NCBI GenBank assembly: GCA_034430515.1
Contig: DAOUEP010000060.1
Coordinates: 1 to 13,041, forward strand
DNA: 13,041 bases
Origin: DAOUEH01 sp034430515
Lineage (GTDB): Bacteria; Chloroflexota; Dehalococcoidia; Dehalococcoidales; RBG-16-60-22
Direction of reading: 5' to 3'
Shown here: piece by piece, positions 1-7,263 of the stretch
Layout of the letters: each line of letters opens with the position of its first letter
How positions within the stretch are numbered: position 1 is the first letter of the stretch
The notes under the pieces: model-generated
What the model was told of the DNA's origin: nothing
Database searches by the model: none
What the model saw: the letters and a program-made list of their open reading frames with translations, nothing else
Translations under genes and position numbers: made by a program

Positions 1-1190
1 ACCCACCTCGTCCGCTTGCTGAAGCTCTTGGCCGAGCCGGCGCCGGGCATCTTTTCCGCCGTAAGCTCCACCTCCACCAGCTCCCAGAAGGTCTCGCGGT
101 CGGCCCCGGTGACCACCGCCTGCTCGTGGGCCTCGGCCAGGGCCACCGGATAGCCTTGGCCGCGCCGGCACTGGTCGAGCACTAACGAATGAGTCAAGTC
201 GAGCAGGTCGCTGTCTTCGGCCACCCACTGCGGCACCTCGATGCGGGCGATTTCCTCCCCCACCCGCAGGTAAAAGAAATAGACGCGGTGCGACCCGTAG
301 CGGGCCGTTACCTTAGAGGTATTGACGAACAGCGCCGACCGCTCGCCGTTTTCCAGCAGGTTTTCAAATAGGTCTCGGTCGCGCACGCCGGCCACCGCCT
401 CGCAGGGGCGCTCCCGGCCGGGCGGGCAGTCGCGGTCACAGTCGGGCGCGTCGCTGGGGCAGATGGCCACCCGCAGCACGTTGACGACATCGGTGGAGCG
501 GGGGAAGCTGATGTAGCTGGCCAGCGCCAGGCGGCGCTCGCCGTTAATTTTTTGCATGGCGTCCAGGCAGGGCAGCAGGCCGCCGGTCAATAATACCTCG
601 GCCACGAAATCGGGGTAGGCCTCCAGACCCCAGAGGATGAGCGTGCCGTCGAGCAAAGCCAAGGCCCGGCTGCCGTCGGGCAGCCCCACCGCCAGTTCCG
701 CCAGCGCCCGGCATTCCTCCACCGAGCGCTTGATGCCCAGCACGGCCCCCTCCACCACCTGCTCGCGCCCCCCTCCCGGCGGCGCGATGACCAGGTCGGC
801 GTCCTCGGCGTAGAGGCGGGGGGCGCTGGCAAGCTGGGCGTCGGGATTTCGGCCGTAGCTGAGGGCAACCGTGCCGATATTAATCAGGTAGCAGCGGGCG
901 GCGCGGTGGCGGTCGACTTCGATGTGGGAGCCGTCGCTGGCCAGGACGGTGAAATCGGGCGGGGGCGCCGGGGCGGGGTAGCGGCGGGCCAGCCCCTCGG
1001 TAAGGCCGGCCACCAGCCAGGTCGTCCGGGCGGCGGCGATTTTTTTCTTGAGCGCCGCCAGGTCGATGGCCGGGTCGGTCAGCGTGCGCAGGGCGGTTTC
1101 CCGGCGCTTTTCACGCTCGGCGCGCCGGTCCCGGAGGCCGGCAATCATGGCGACCACCTGCGCCGCCACCTTGGTAATATCCAGCGACAA
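1..1190 (-). CDS. nurA: NurA-domain DNA repair nuclease (3' end off window)
   Basis: The frame is open from a TTG at 1190 to the window edge, 396 codons with no stop reached. It resembles NurA, the 5'-3' nuclease that works with the HerA ATPase in end resection. The N-terminus (about residues 20-50) is charged and probably coiled. The NurA-type acidic motifs are LASDGS (Asp86) and LLDGT (Asp181), expected to bind catalytic Mn2+. A late segment holds His355 in EAHEQAV and a basic KSFSKR tail. A four-cysteine patch (Cys244, 251, 255, 263) sits in the middle. TTG is chosen because a G-rich Shine-Dalgarno (AGGGGAGGGG, 1195-1204) lies four bases upstream and an in-frame stop lies just before it; an internal ATG (codon 15) is the alternative. 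It is divergent from the LysE gene. A herA partner is not in the window. The family call rests on motif pattern and length only. Confidence 0.72.
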   Translation of the reverse strand, partial: MSLDITKVAAQVVAMIAGLRDRRAEREKRRETALRTLTDPAIDLAALKKKIAAARTTWLVAGLTEGLARRYPAPAPPPDFTVLASDGSHIEVDRHRAARCYLINIGTVALSYGRNPDAQLASAPRLYAEDADLVIAPPGGGREQVVEGAVLGIKRSVEECRALAELAVGLPDGSRALALLDGTLILWGLEAYPDFVAEVLLTGGLLPCLDAMQKINGERRLALASYISFPRSTDVVNVLRVAICPSDAPDCDRDCPPGRERPCEAVAGVRDRDLFENLLENGERSALFVNTSKVTARYGSHRVYFFYLRVGEEIARIEVPQWVAEDSDLLDLTHSLVLDQCRRGQGYPVALAEAHEQAVVTGADRETFWELVEVELTAEKMPGAGSAKSFSKRTRW

Positions 1191-1225
1191 CTGGCCCCTC
1201 CCCTCTCGGTCTTAAGTCTAGTTCC

Positions 1226-1254
1226 ATAATAGTGCATGAATATCGTGAACTCAA
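1226..1254 (-). promoter_or_regulatory. Predicted sigma-70 promoter of nurA-like gene
   Basis: On the minus strand a -35 TTGAGT (1249-1254) and a -10 TATTAT (1226-1231) are separated by exactly 17 bp. The predicted start near 1219 gives a leader of about 29 nt that contains the G-rich Shine-Dalgarno. Confidence 0.55.
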
Positions 1255-1276
1255 GCTAGGGAGTTAAAGGGCGTTT

Positions 1277-1297
1277 AAGAGGGGCACAGCCCCTCTT
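1277..1297 (+). terminator. Terminator-like hairpin between divergent genes
   Basis: A 9-bp perfect stem, AAGAGGGGC (1277-1285) and GCCCCTCTT (1289-1297), has a 3-nt loop and is followed on the plus strand by TTC and an A/T-rich stretch. It looks like an intrinsic terminator for plus-strand transcription, yet no plus-strand gene lies upstream. It may block antisense transcription coming out of nurA, or be an intergenic repeat. Confidence 0.5.
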
Positions 1298-1327
1298 TTC
1301 TAATTAAGTTCCCCCGGGCAAGCGAGT

Positions 1328-1357
1328 TTAATATATATCGTAGCTAAATGTTATAAT
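1328..1357 (+). promoter_or_regulatory. Predicted promoter of lysE-like gene, near-leaderless
   Basis: A perfect -10 TATAAT lies at 1352-1357. A weaker -35 candidate TTAATA (1328-1333) is 18 bp upstream. The start point would be near 1364, six bases before the ATG at 1370, leaving no room for a Shine-Dalgarno; none is visible. Confidence 0.55.
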
Positions 1358-1369
1358 ATAAAGAATCTT

Positions 1370-1993
1370 ATGCTGGCAGCACTGGGAACCGTCGTCGTCA
1401 CCTCGCTCTCTGGCGTCATGATGCCGGGGCCGATGTTCACCGTCACCCTGGCCAAGAGCATGAAATCGCCCTGGGCCGGGGTGTGGGTCTCGCTGGGGCA
1501 TGCCGTCATCGAGGTGCCGCTGATACTGCTGGTCTACTTCGGCCTGGCGCGGTTCTTCCAGAACGACGTCGTCCAGCTGGTATTGAGCGTGGTGGGCGGG
1601 GGCATGATTGTCTGGATGGGGGCGGGGCTGTTCCGCGCCCGTAAAGAGCTGGCGCGGAAGGGCAAGGATACCAGGTACAACGCCTTCGTGGCCGGCATCC
1701 TCATGAGCGGCCTCAACCCGTTCTTTCTGGTGTGGTGGGTGACGGTGGGCAGCCTGCTGCTGATGAACTTTCTGGGGGCGGTGGGGGTCTGGGGACTGCC
1801 CCTCTTCATCGTGGTACACTGGCTCTGCGACCTGGTCTGGCTCTCGCTGGTATCTTTTACCGTCTACCGGACGCACCAGTTCTGGGGGCAGCGCGTGCAG
1901 GAGTGGGTCTTCATCGCCCTGAGCCTGGCACTGCTCTATTTCGGGGGGCAGTTCGTCGTCAAGGGGATTATTGCTTACGTGGGGACAGTCTAG
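1370..1993 (+). CDS. LysE/RhtB-family amino-acid exporter
   Basis: A 207-residue, very hydrophobic protein with the length and six-helix pattern of the LysE/RhtB superfamily, which exports amino acids or related small molecules across the inner membrane by proton antiport. The N-terminal signature MMPGPMFT (residues 17-24) matches the conserved PGP motif of helix 1. GHAVIE (43-48) follows in helix 2. A positively charged cytoplasmic loop (about 89-103, RARKELARKGK) precedes the conserved Asn-Pro (116-117) at the start of the second half. The substrate cannot be read from sequence. It is alone on the plus strand, divergent from nurA, with its own promoter. The ATG at 1370 has no ribosome binding site and would sit about six bases into the transcript. 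Family confident, substrate unknown. Confidence 0.88.
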   Translation: MLAALGTVVVTSLSGVMMPGPMFTVTLAKSMKSPWAGVWVSLGHAVIEVPLILLVYFGLARFFQNDVVQLVLSVVGGGMIVWMGAGLFRARKELARKGKDTRYNAFVAGILMSGLNPFFLVWWVTVGSLLLMNFLGAVGVWGLPLFIVVHWLCDLVWLSLVSFTVYRTHQFWGQRVQEWVFIALSLALLYFGGQFVVKGIIAYVGTV

Positions 1994-2023
1994 GTTTTCT
2001 TACCCCCACTCCACCCCGTCGGA

Positions 2024-2069
2024 GTTATCTATTCCCACCCTGGCCACCCTCGCGGCATCCGCCGCTTAG
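2024..2069. repeat. 46-bp intergenic repeat, copy 1
   Basis: Begins GTTATCTATTCCCACCC and ends CGCGGCATCCGCCGCTTAG. It matches the stretch at 7162-7207 at 43 of 46 positions; the only differences are three adjacent bases, TGG here and AAA there. Similarity continues leftwards with small gaps (CCCCAC, CCAC, TCGG). The GCGGC/GCCGC arms around ATCC can form a small hairpin. Confidence 0.8.
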
Positions 2070-2079
2070 CCCGTGGAGA

Positions 2080-2169
2080 AAATCCCTCTCACTCTCCCTT
2101 TACAAAAGGGAGACGACCCATCGTGCCGGAACTATTGTCCCCCTTTATAAAGGGGGACTAAGGAGGATT
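2080..2169. repeat. MITE-like element with two hairpins
   Basis: The space downstream of both lysE and the CDF gene holds AAAATCCCTC near 2079-2088 and GAGGATTT at 2163-2170, an imperfect terminal inverted repeat. Between them are two hairpins: TCTCCCTTT (2093-2101) with AAAGGGAGA (2105-2113), and a perfect 22-bp palindrome at 2137-2158 (GTCCCCC, TTTATAAA, GGGGGAC). No open frame is inside. This is the build of a non-coding, MITE-like or palindromic intergenic element. Copy number cannot be judged from one window. Confidence 0.5.
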
Positions 2170-2170
2170 T

Positions 2171-3076
2171 CTATTTCCTCTCCTCGCAGGAGAGTTTGCA
2201 GGCGTCGCAGTTTTCGTCGCAAGGCTCCACGTGGATGGTAACATCGGTGCGTTTGAGCCGCGCCTTGATGTCTGCCTCCAGGTGCTCGCACATATCGTGG
2301 GCCGCCTCCAGGCTGATGTGCTTGGGCATTACCAGGTGCAGGTCAATATAGCGCTGGTTGCCCGCCTTGCGGGTGCGCAGCTTGTGAAAGCTCACCACCT
2401 CCCCGCCGAAATGCTCGGCGATGGCCGCCCGGACGGCGCTCTCCTCGGCGTCGGGGAGTCTCACGTCCACCAGCTCTCCCAGCGACCGGCGCAGCACGTC
2501 AACGGCCACCTTGATGAGGAAGAGGGCCACCAGAACGGCCAGGATGGGGTCGATAATGGCCCAGCCGGTGAAGCGCACCACCAGCAGCCCCACCAGCACC
2601 GCGGCGGCGGAATAGACATCGGCGGCGATGTTGCGGGCGTTGGCCTCCAGCGCCGGCGAGTCCTCCTCCCGGGCCACCCGGCGCAGGCGGCGGGCCAGGA
2701 AGACGCTGGCCAGGATGGAGACGGCCATGACGGCCATATCGGCCTCGGTCATCCTGAGCGCACCGCCGCTCTGGATGCGGCGCGCCGCCGCGTAGACGAT
2801 GGAGCCGGAGGCGATTAAGATAAGCCCCGCCTGGACGATGGCGGCGATGTTCTCGGCCTTGCCGTGCCCGAAGGGGTGCCCTTCGTCGGCGGGGCGGACG
2901 GCGATGCGCACCGCCAGAAAGGTAACGACGACGGCGAAGAGGTCGAGGAAGCTATCCGCCGCCTGCGCCAGGACGCTGAGGCTGCCGGTAACGGCGCCGA
3001 CGCTGACCTTGAGGACAACCAAGGCGACGATGGTAATCAGGGAGAGCCGGGCGACGCCGCTGCTGCCGGAAAACAT
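2171..3076 (-). CDS. Cation diffusion facilitator metal exporter
   Basis: A 301-residue CDF-family (FieF-like) inner-membrane metal/proton antiporter. Helices fill about residues 10-190, followed by a cytoplasmic ferredoxin-like domain from about 200. The helix-2 site is DSFLD (Asp41, Asp45) and the GHPFGHGKAE loop (66-75) is classic. In helix 5 the usual HxxxD is NIAAD (Asn149, Asp153), so the transport site lacks its histidine. Domain histidines at 231 (SFHKLR), 247 (DLHLVM), 260 and 282 match FieF-type dimer sites. The protein ends in a CxxxCxxCxxxC tail (Cys286, 290, 293, 297). It lies 12 bp after secF and is probably the last gene of that operon. The missing histidine argues against a plain zinc exporter; manganese, iron or another metal is possible. 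Confidence 0.9.
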   Translation of the reverse strand: MFSGSSGVARLSLITIVALVVLKVSVGAVTGSLSVLAQAADSFLDLFAVVVTFLAVRIAVRPADEGHPFGHGKAENIAAIVQAGLILIASGSIVYAAARRIQSGGALRMTEADMAVMAVSILASVFLARRLRRVAREEDSPALEANARNIAADVYSAAAVLVGLLVVRFTGWAIIDPILAVLVALFLIKVAVDVLRRSLGELVDVRLPDAEESAVRAAIAEHFGGEVVSFHKLRTRKAGNQRYIDLHLVMPKHISLEAAHDMCEHLEADIKARLKRTDVTIHVEPCDENCDACKLSCEERK

Positions 3077-3088
3077 GACCCGCCGCCT

Positions 3089-4012
3089 TCAGGCCTTGGC
3101 CGGGTTGGACTTGCGCCAGAAGAGGAACCGGCCCCATTCCTTGTTGTCCCAGACCAGCAGCAGGGACGGCGCGATGCAGACGGAGCTGAAGGTACCGGCG
3201 ATGATGCCGATGATGAGGACGATGACGAAGTTCTGGATGTTGGCCCCCACGAAGAGCAGCAGCGCCAGGACGACGATAAAGGTGGTGAGGCTGGTATTGA
3301 TGGAGCGGCTCAGCGTCTCCACCAGCGAGTTGTTGACGACGGTCTCGAAGTTGGCGCTGATGCCCTTGGTCAGGTTCTCGCGGATTCTGTCGAAGATGAC
3401 CACGGTATTGTTGACGCTGTAGCCGATGACCGCCAGGATGCCGGTGATGAACATGAGGTTGATTTCCCAGTGCAGGATGGCGCCGAGGATAGAGAAAATC
3501 CCCAGCACCACCAGGGCGTCGTGCACCAGGGCGATAATGGCGCAGGTGCCGTAGTGGAAGGGACGGGGCATGCGCCGGAAGGCCCAGGTGACGTAGAGCA
3601 GCACGCCCAGGGCGGCGATAGCCACGGCGATGACGGCGTTGGTGCGCGTCTCGGAGGCAATCATCGGGGAAACGTCCTGGCTGGAAGGCTCGCCGTCGAA
3701 GGCGCCGAAGACGGCGTTCAGATCGTCCTTGAGAGCGGCGGCCTGTGCCTCGTCAAGGCGCTCGGTGCGGATGAGGAAGCTCCCCGCCGGCTGGGTCTGC
3801 TGGACGAGGGCGTTGCCGTAGCCCAGGTCGGTCAGCTCGCCCTCCAGGTCGCTCTGGGATACGTCGGCGACGAACTTAACGGTGACTATCGAGCCGCTGC
3901 CGAACTCGATGCCCGCCGGCAGGCCGAAGATAGCCAGCGAGATTATCCCGATGAGGATAACCGCGCCGGAGATGAGGAAGTACCAGAACCGCTTGCCGAT
4001 GATATCGAACAT
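3089..4012 (-). CDS. secF: Protein translocase subunit SecF
   Basis: A 307-residue SecF, partner of SecD in the membrane complex that uses the proton gradient to complete Sec-dependent export. Helix 1 (about 10-30) is followed by a periplasmic domain starting GIEFGSGS, a divergent form of the usual GIDFTGG, then five helices from about residue 128. The signature GYSVNNTVVIFDRIREN (197-213) is present, but Asn202 stands where SecF proteins usually carry aspartate (ND is expected). The start codon overlaps the secD stop by one base (TAATG), so translation is coupled. Length and order are normal. Confidence 0.95.
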   Translation of the reverse strand: MFDIIGKRFWYFLISGAVILIGIISLAIFGLPAGIEFGSGSIVTVKFVADVSQSDLEGELTDLGYGNALVQQTQPAGSFLIRTERLDEAQAAALKDDLNAVFGAFDGEPSSQDVSPMIASETRTNAVIAVAIAALGVLLYVTWAFRRMPRPFHYGTCAIIALVHDALVVLGIFSILGAILHWEINLMFITGILAVIGYSVNNTVVIFDRIRENLTKGISANFETVVNNSLVETLSRSINTSLTTFIVVLALLLFVGANIQNFVIVLIIGIIAGTFSSVCIAPSLLLVWDNKEWGRFLFWRKSNPAKA

Positions 4013-5556
4013 TACTGCTTACCCCTGTATACATTAAACCACGCCAGGTGGCGCACCATACCGCCGTGAATCACAAAGCGGAGCAGCGTGCGGGTAACCA
4101 CGACGGCGGTGAACATACTGACGACCACGCCGATGCCCAGCGTCAGGGCGAAGCCCATCACCGGGGCGCTGGCCACGATGCTGCTGCCCAGCCAGTAGAG
4201 GATGATGCAGACGATGACGGTGGTGACATTGCTATCCCAGATGGCCGACCAGGCGCGCTTGAAGCCGGTCTCGATGGCGGCACCCAGCGTCCTCCCCGAG
4301 CGCAGCTCCTCCTTGAGCCGCTCGAAGATGAGGACGTTGGCGTCCACGGCCATGCCGATGGAGACGATGAACCCGCCGATGCCGGCCAGGCTGAGGGTGA
4401 CCGGTATCAGCTTGAACAAGGTCAGCATAATCACCCCGTAGAAGACCAGGGCCAGCGACGCCACCAGGCCGGGCAGGCGGTAGTAGGCTAACATAAAGAC
4501 CATCACCAGGATAATGCCGATGAGACCGGCCAGCCAGCTCATCTCGACGAACCGGGCCCCCAGCGTGGCCGAGACCTTTTCCTCGAAGAGGGGCGGCTGT
4601 TTGAGCGGCATGGGCAGCGACCCGGACTTGAGCAGGTTGGTCAGCTCCTCCGCCTCGGCCAGGGTGAAGCTGCCGCTGATGACGCCCTTGCCCTCGAACT
4701 TGGAGGAGTTCACCTTGGGCGCCGAGAGCAGGGTATTGTCCAGGAATATCCCCAGGACGTGCTTCAGGGTGTAGGCCCCCGATGTGCCCAGCGGGTCGTA
4801 GAGACGGGCGGCAATCTGGTCGAAGATAACGGTGCCGGTATCGTCCCACTCGATGGCAATCTGGAGCTGGCCGCTCTGGGTGGTGGTGAGGTAGGCGTCC
4901 GCCAGCAGGTCGCCGGTAAGCGGGGTGCCGCTATCGCCGCGCGCCTTGACCCAGGCGACGCTGGCGCCGTAGGCGCTCAGGGCGTCGGCGGCCACGGTAT
5001 TGCCCGCCGCATCTTCAAAATGGTAGGCGCCGTCTTCGTATTTGAGGAAGCCGTAGGTCTCGTCCTTTCCCAGGTCGTTCTGGCCGACGAAGACCCGGTC
5101 GTCGATATCGCCGGTCTCGTAGAACTGGAGGTCGGTCTGCCCCAGGTAATCCGCCAGGGTGGCCGGATTCCCGTCGGGCTTGAACTCCACCTCGCGGAAC
5201 TCCAGAAAGCCGGTCTGCTGCACCAGGCTCTTGGCGGCGTCGATATCGGTAAAGCCGGGCAGTTGCACCATGATGCGGTCGTTCCCCACCTGCTGGATAA
5301 CGGGCTCGGCCACGCCGTACTTGTCGATGCGGTTCTGGATGGTAATCAGCGCCCGCTCCATCACCGCCGACTGGTCGTCGGGATCCACGTCCTTAAAATC
5401 GGCCTCATAGACCAGGTGCACCCCGCCGACCAGGTCGAGCCCCAGGTGCAGCCCCGTCCGGCCCAGGCGCTCGCCCTGCAGCGGCAGCAGCACCCACAGG
5501 CCGAAGCCGAAGACGACGATTATCAGCGCCAGGACGACGATGTTACCTTTGGACAT
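4012..5556 (-). CDS. secD: Protein translocase subunit SecD
   Basis: A 514-residue SecD. Helix 1 (about 4-26) leads into GLHLGLDLVGGVHL, the start of the first periplasmic domain. A moderately long domain follows, ending LPMPLKQPP. The five C-terminal helices carry GMAVDANVLIFERLKEE with the conserved membrane aspartate at residue 405, the expected proton-pathway residue. With SecF it forms the SecDF motor that pulls secreted proteins from the SecYEG channel. A purine-rich ribosome site (GGGAGAG) lies just before the ATG. It starts 18 bases after the stop of the CCA-type polymerase gene and shares one base with secF. Confidence 0.96.
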   Translation of the reverse strand: MSKGNIVVLALIIVVFGFGLWVLLPLQGERLGRTGLHLGLDLVGGVHLVYEADFKDVDPDDQSAVMERALITIQNRIDKYGVAEPVIQQVGNDRIMVQLPGFTDIDAAKSLVQQTGFLEFREVEFKPDGNPATLADYLGQTDLQFYETGDIDDRVFVGQNDLGKDETYGFLKYEDGAYHFEDAAGNTVAADALSAYGASVAWVKARGDSGTPLTGDLLADAYLTTTQSGQLQIAIEWDDTGTVIFDQIAARLYDPLGTSGAYTLKHVLGIFLDNTLLSAPKVNSSKFEGKGVISGSFTLAEAEELTNLLKSGSLPMPLKQPPLFEEKVSATLGARFVEMSWLAGLIGIILVMVFMLAYYRLPGLVASLALVFYGVIMLTLFKLIPVTLSLAGIGGFIVSIGMAVDANVLIFERLKEELRSGRTLGAAIETGFKRAWSAIWDSNVTTVIVCIILYWLGSSIVASAPVMGFALTLGIGVVVSMFTAVVVTRTLLRFVIHGGMVRHLAWFNVYRGKQ

Positions 5557-5574
5557 TTCTCTCCCTGTCTAAAT

Positions 5575-7062
5575 TCAATGGCGGCCCCGGATACGGCGGA
5601 GGTAGGCCAGCCCCGCCTCGCGGGTGGTTACCTCGCCGGCGGCCTGCGCCTCGCGGAGGGCCTCCAGCAGCTCCCCGACGGCGGGGCCGGGCTCCAGCCC
5701 GAACTCCTGCATGATATCGTGCCCGTCAATCAGCTTGGGCGGGGCGATAATATTCTCTTCCTCGCGGTATTTTGCCAGCACGTAGGCGGTCATGGCGGTA
5801 TGTGCCCGCCACTGGGCGGCATCCAGCCCCCGCGCCCGCGTGGCCAGATGGTCGGCCAGGCAGAGGTAGAGCAGGTCGATGCCGGCCTCGCCGGTATCGC
5901 GGAAATAGCGGTAGATGGCGCGGCGGGTGGGCAGGACCTCGTGGCTCATCTGCAATGGGCGCAGGTGATATTTGACCAAAAGCTCCACCAGGTTAATCTC
6001 GCGCTGGCTGAAGCGCAGCCGCTCCATAATGGCGGCGGCGGCGGCGGCCCCCTGCTGCGGGTGCCCCAGGAAACGCGCCCGGCCGTCGGCGTCAATCCGG
6101 CGGGTCTGGGGCTTGGCGACATCGTGGAGCAGGGCCGCCAGCTTGAGCAGCGCGCGGCGCGTGCCGCCGGGGCTTACCTCCCGGTCGAAGTGGGCGCTTA
6201 TCTCCGCCGACCAGGGAATTTCATTCAATATATCATCACCGGCGTATTCCCAGGCATTCTCCCGCAGGACGAACTCGACGGCGGCTCCCGTCTGGATGGA
6301 ATGCTCCAGCACGTCCCAGACGTGGACTTTGGGCTGGGTAACGCCCCGGGCGGGGCCAAGCTCCGGCACGAGGGCGGTAAGCAGCCCCAGCTCGTCGAGG
6401 CAGGCAAGCCGCGCCCCGGCGCCGGGCCGGGCCAGCAGGCGCAATAGCTCCTCGCGCACGCGCTCGCCGGCGACGCCGGCGATGTAATGAGCGTCCCGCT
6501 TCATCAGGGCTTCGGTGCCGCTTTCAATGCCGAAATCCAGCTCGGCGGCCAGGCGCACCGCCCTGAGCAGGCGGGCGGCGTCGTCGCGGAAGACCGCCTC
6601 GCCGACGGCCCGGATTAGCTGGCGTTCCAGGTCTTGCCGCCCGCCGTAGGGGTCGATGACAGCAGCAGCGGCGATAGCCGCCCCGTCCCCGAGGGGGATG
6701 GCCATGGCGTTGACGGTGAAATCGCGCCGGGCCAGGTCGTCCTCGATATCCCCCTGGAGGGAGGTGAAATCTATCTGCCAGGCTTTATCCGGCAGGACGA
6801 CGCGGGCCGCTCCGGTATCTTTATCCAGGACGAAAGCGGTACCCCCCAGCGCCTTGGCCACCCCGGGGGCGGTCGCCAGGGCGTCGGGGACGGCGATATC
6901 AATATCGGCCGTGTCACGGCCCAGGAGCGCATCGCGCACGAAGCCGCCGACGAGATACGCCGGGATACCTTCGGGAGGGAGGGAGCGGCTTATCCGTGTC
7001 AGCAGCCGGGATGCGCCGGGCTTAATGACCAATTTAGAGTCTTCCATCAGTAGCGGAGGCAT
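5575..7062 (-). CDS. cca: Class II CCA-adding enzyme / poly(A) polymerase with HD domain
   Basis: A 495-residue nucleotidyltransferase that adds CCA (or part of it, or poly-A) to RNA 3' ends. Head: LVGGFVRDALLG (37-48) and DID (53-55), the metal-binding aspartates, then the RRDFTVNAMA motif (112-121). The RNA-binding neck follows. A C-terminal HD phosphohydrolase-type domain has His247 and His254, HD at 313-314, FLGHP (His334) and KYHLRP (His366). Nucleotide specificity cannot be told from these motifs. The ATG at 7062 has no Shine-Dalgarno and lies one base after the predicted transcription start; a second ATG five codons in (MEDSK) is also possible. First gene of the cca-secD-secF-cdf run. 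Confidence 0.88.
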   Translation of the reverse strand: MPPLLMEDSKLVIKPGASRLLTRISRSLPPEGIPAYLVGGFVRDALLGRDTADIDIAVPDALATAPGVAKALGGTAFVLDKDTGAARVVLPDKAWQIDFTSLQGDIEDDLARRDFTVNAMAIPLGDGAAIAAAAVIDPYGGRQDLERQLIRAVGEAVFRDDAARLLRAVRLAAELDFGIESGTEALMKRDAHYIAGVAGERVREELLRLLARPGAGARLACLDELGLLTALVPELGPARGVTQPKVHVWDVLEHSIQTGAAVEFVLRENAWEYAGDDILNEIPWSAEISAHFDREVSPGGTRRALLKLAALLHDVAKPQTRRIDADGRARFLGHPQQGAAAAAAIMERLRFSQREINLVELLVKYHLRPLQMSHEVLPTRRAIYRYFRDTGEAGIDLLYLCLADHLATRARGLDAAQWRAHTAMTAYVLAKYREEENIIAPPKLIDGHDIMQEFGLEPGPAVGELLEALREAQAAGEVTTREAGLAYLRRIRGRH

Positions 7063-7069
7063 CTGTTAA

Positions 7070-7098
7070 ACTATACTATCACAAAGTGAAATTATCAA
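7070..7098 (-). promoter_or_regulatory. Promoter of the cca-secD-secF-cdf operon (leaderless)
   Basis: On the minus strand, -35 TTGATA (7093-7098) and -10 TATAGT (7070-7075), each 5/6 to consensus, are 17 bp apart. The predicted start is 7063, immediately before the ATG at 7062, so the mRNA should be leaderless or nearly so. Confidence 0.65.
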
Positions 7099-7161
7099 GT
7101 GGGCACGGGGGCTAGTGCGCCTGAGAACGCTGGCTGCTCCCCACGCCACCACCCTTTCGGT

Positions 7162-7207
7162 GTTATCTATTCCCACCCAAACCACCCTCGCGGCATCCGC
7201 CGCTTAG
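7162..7207. repeat. 46-bp intergenic repeat, copy 2
   Basis: Same sequence as 2024-2069 except for three adjacent bases (AAA instead of TGG). It lies in the roughly 300-bp gene-free space between the cca promoter and the zur promoter. Together with the inverted relative at 7264-7320 it could fold into a large imperfect stem. Confidence 0.8.
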
Positions 7208-7263
7208 TCCTTAGTGTTACCCCACCACCCGACACATAGGGGTGGGGGAAACCCCAGCGAGTA

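Noticed and set aside
2864..4069. 401-codon plus-strand frame
   Set aside because: Antisense to secF and the CDF gene; its protein is rich in Asp, Gly, Glu and Gln with no fold-like pattern, as in other GC-rich shadows.
4759..6447. 562-codon open frame on the plus strand
   Set aside because: It lies antisense across secD and the CCA-type polymerase, both with clear family motifs. Long open antisense frames are expected in GC-rich DNA, and the translated product shows no recognisable domain.
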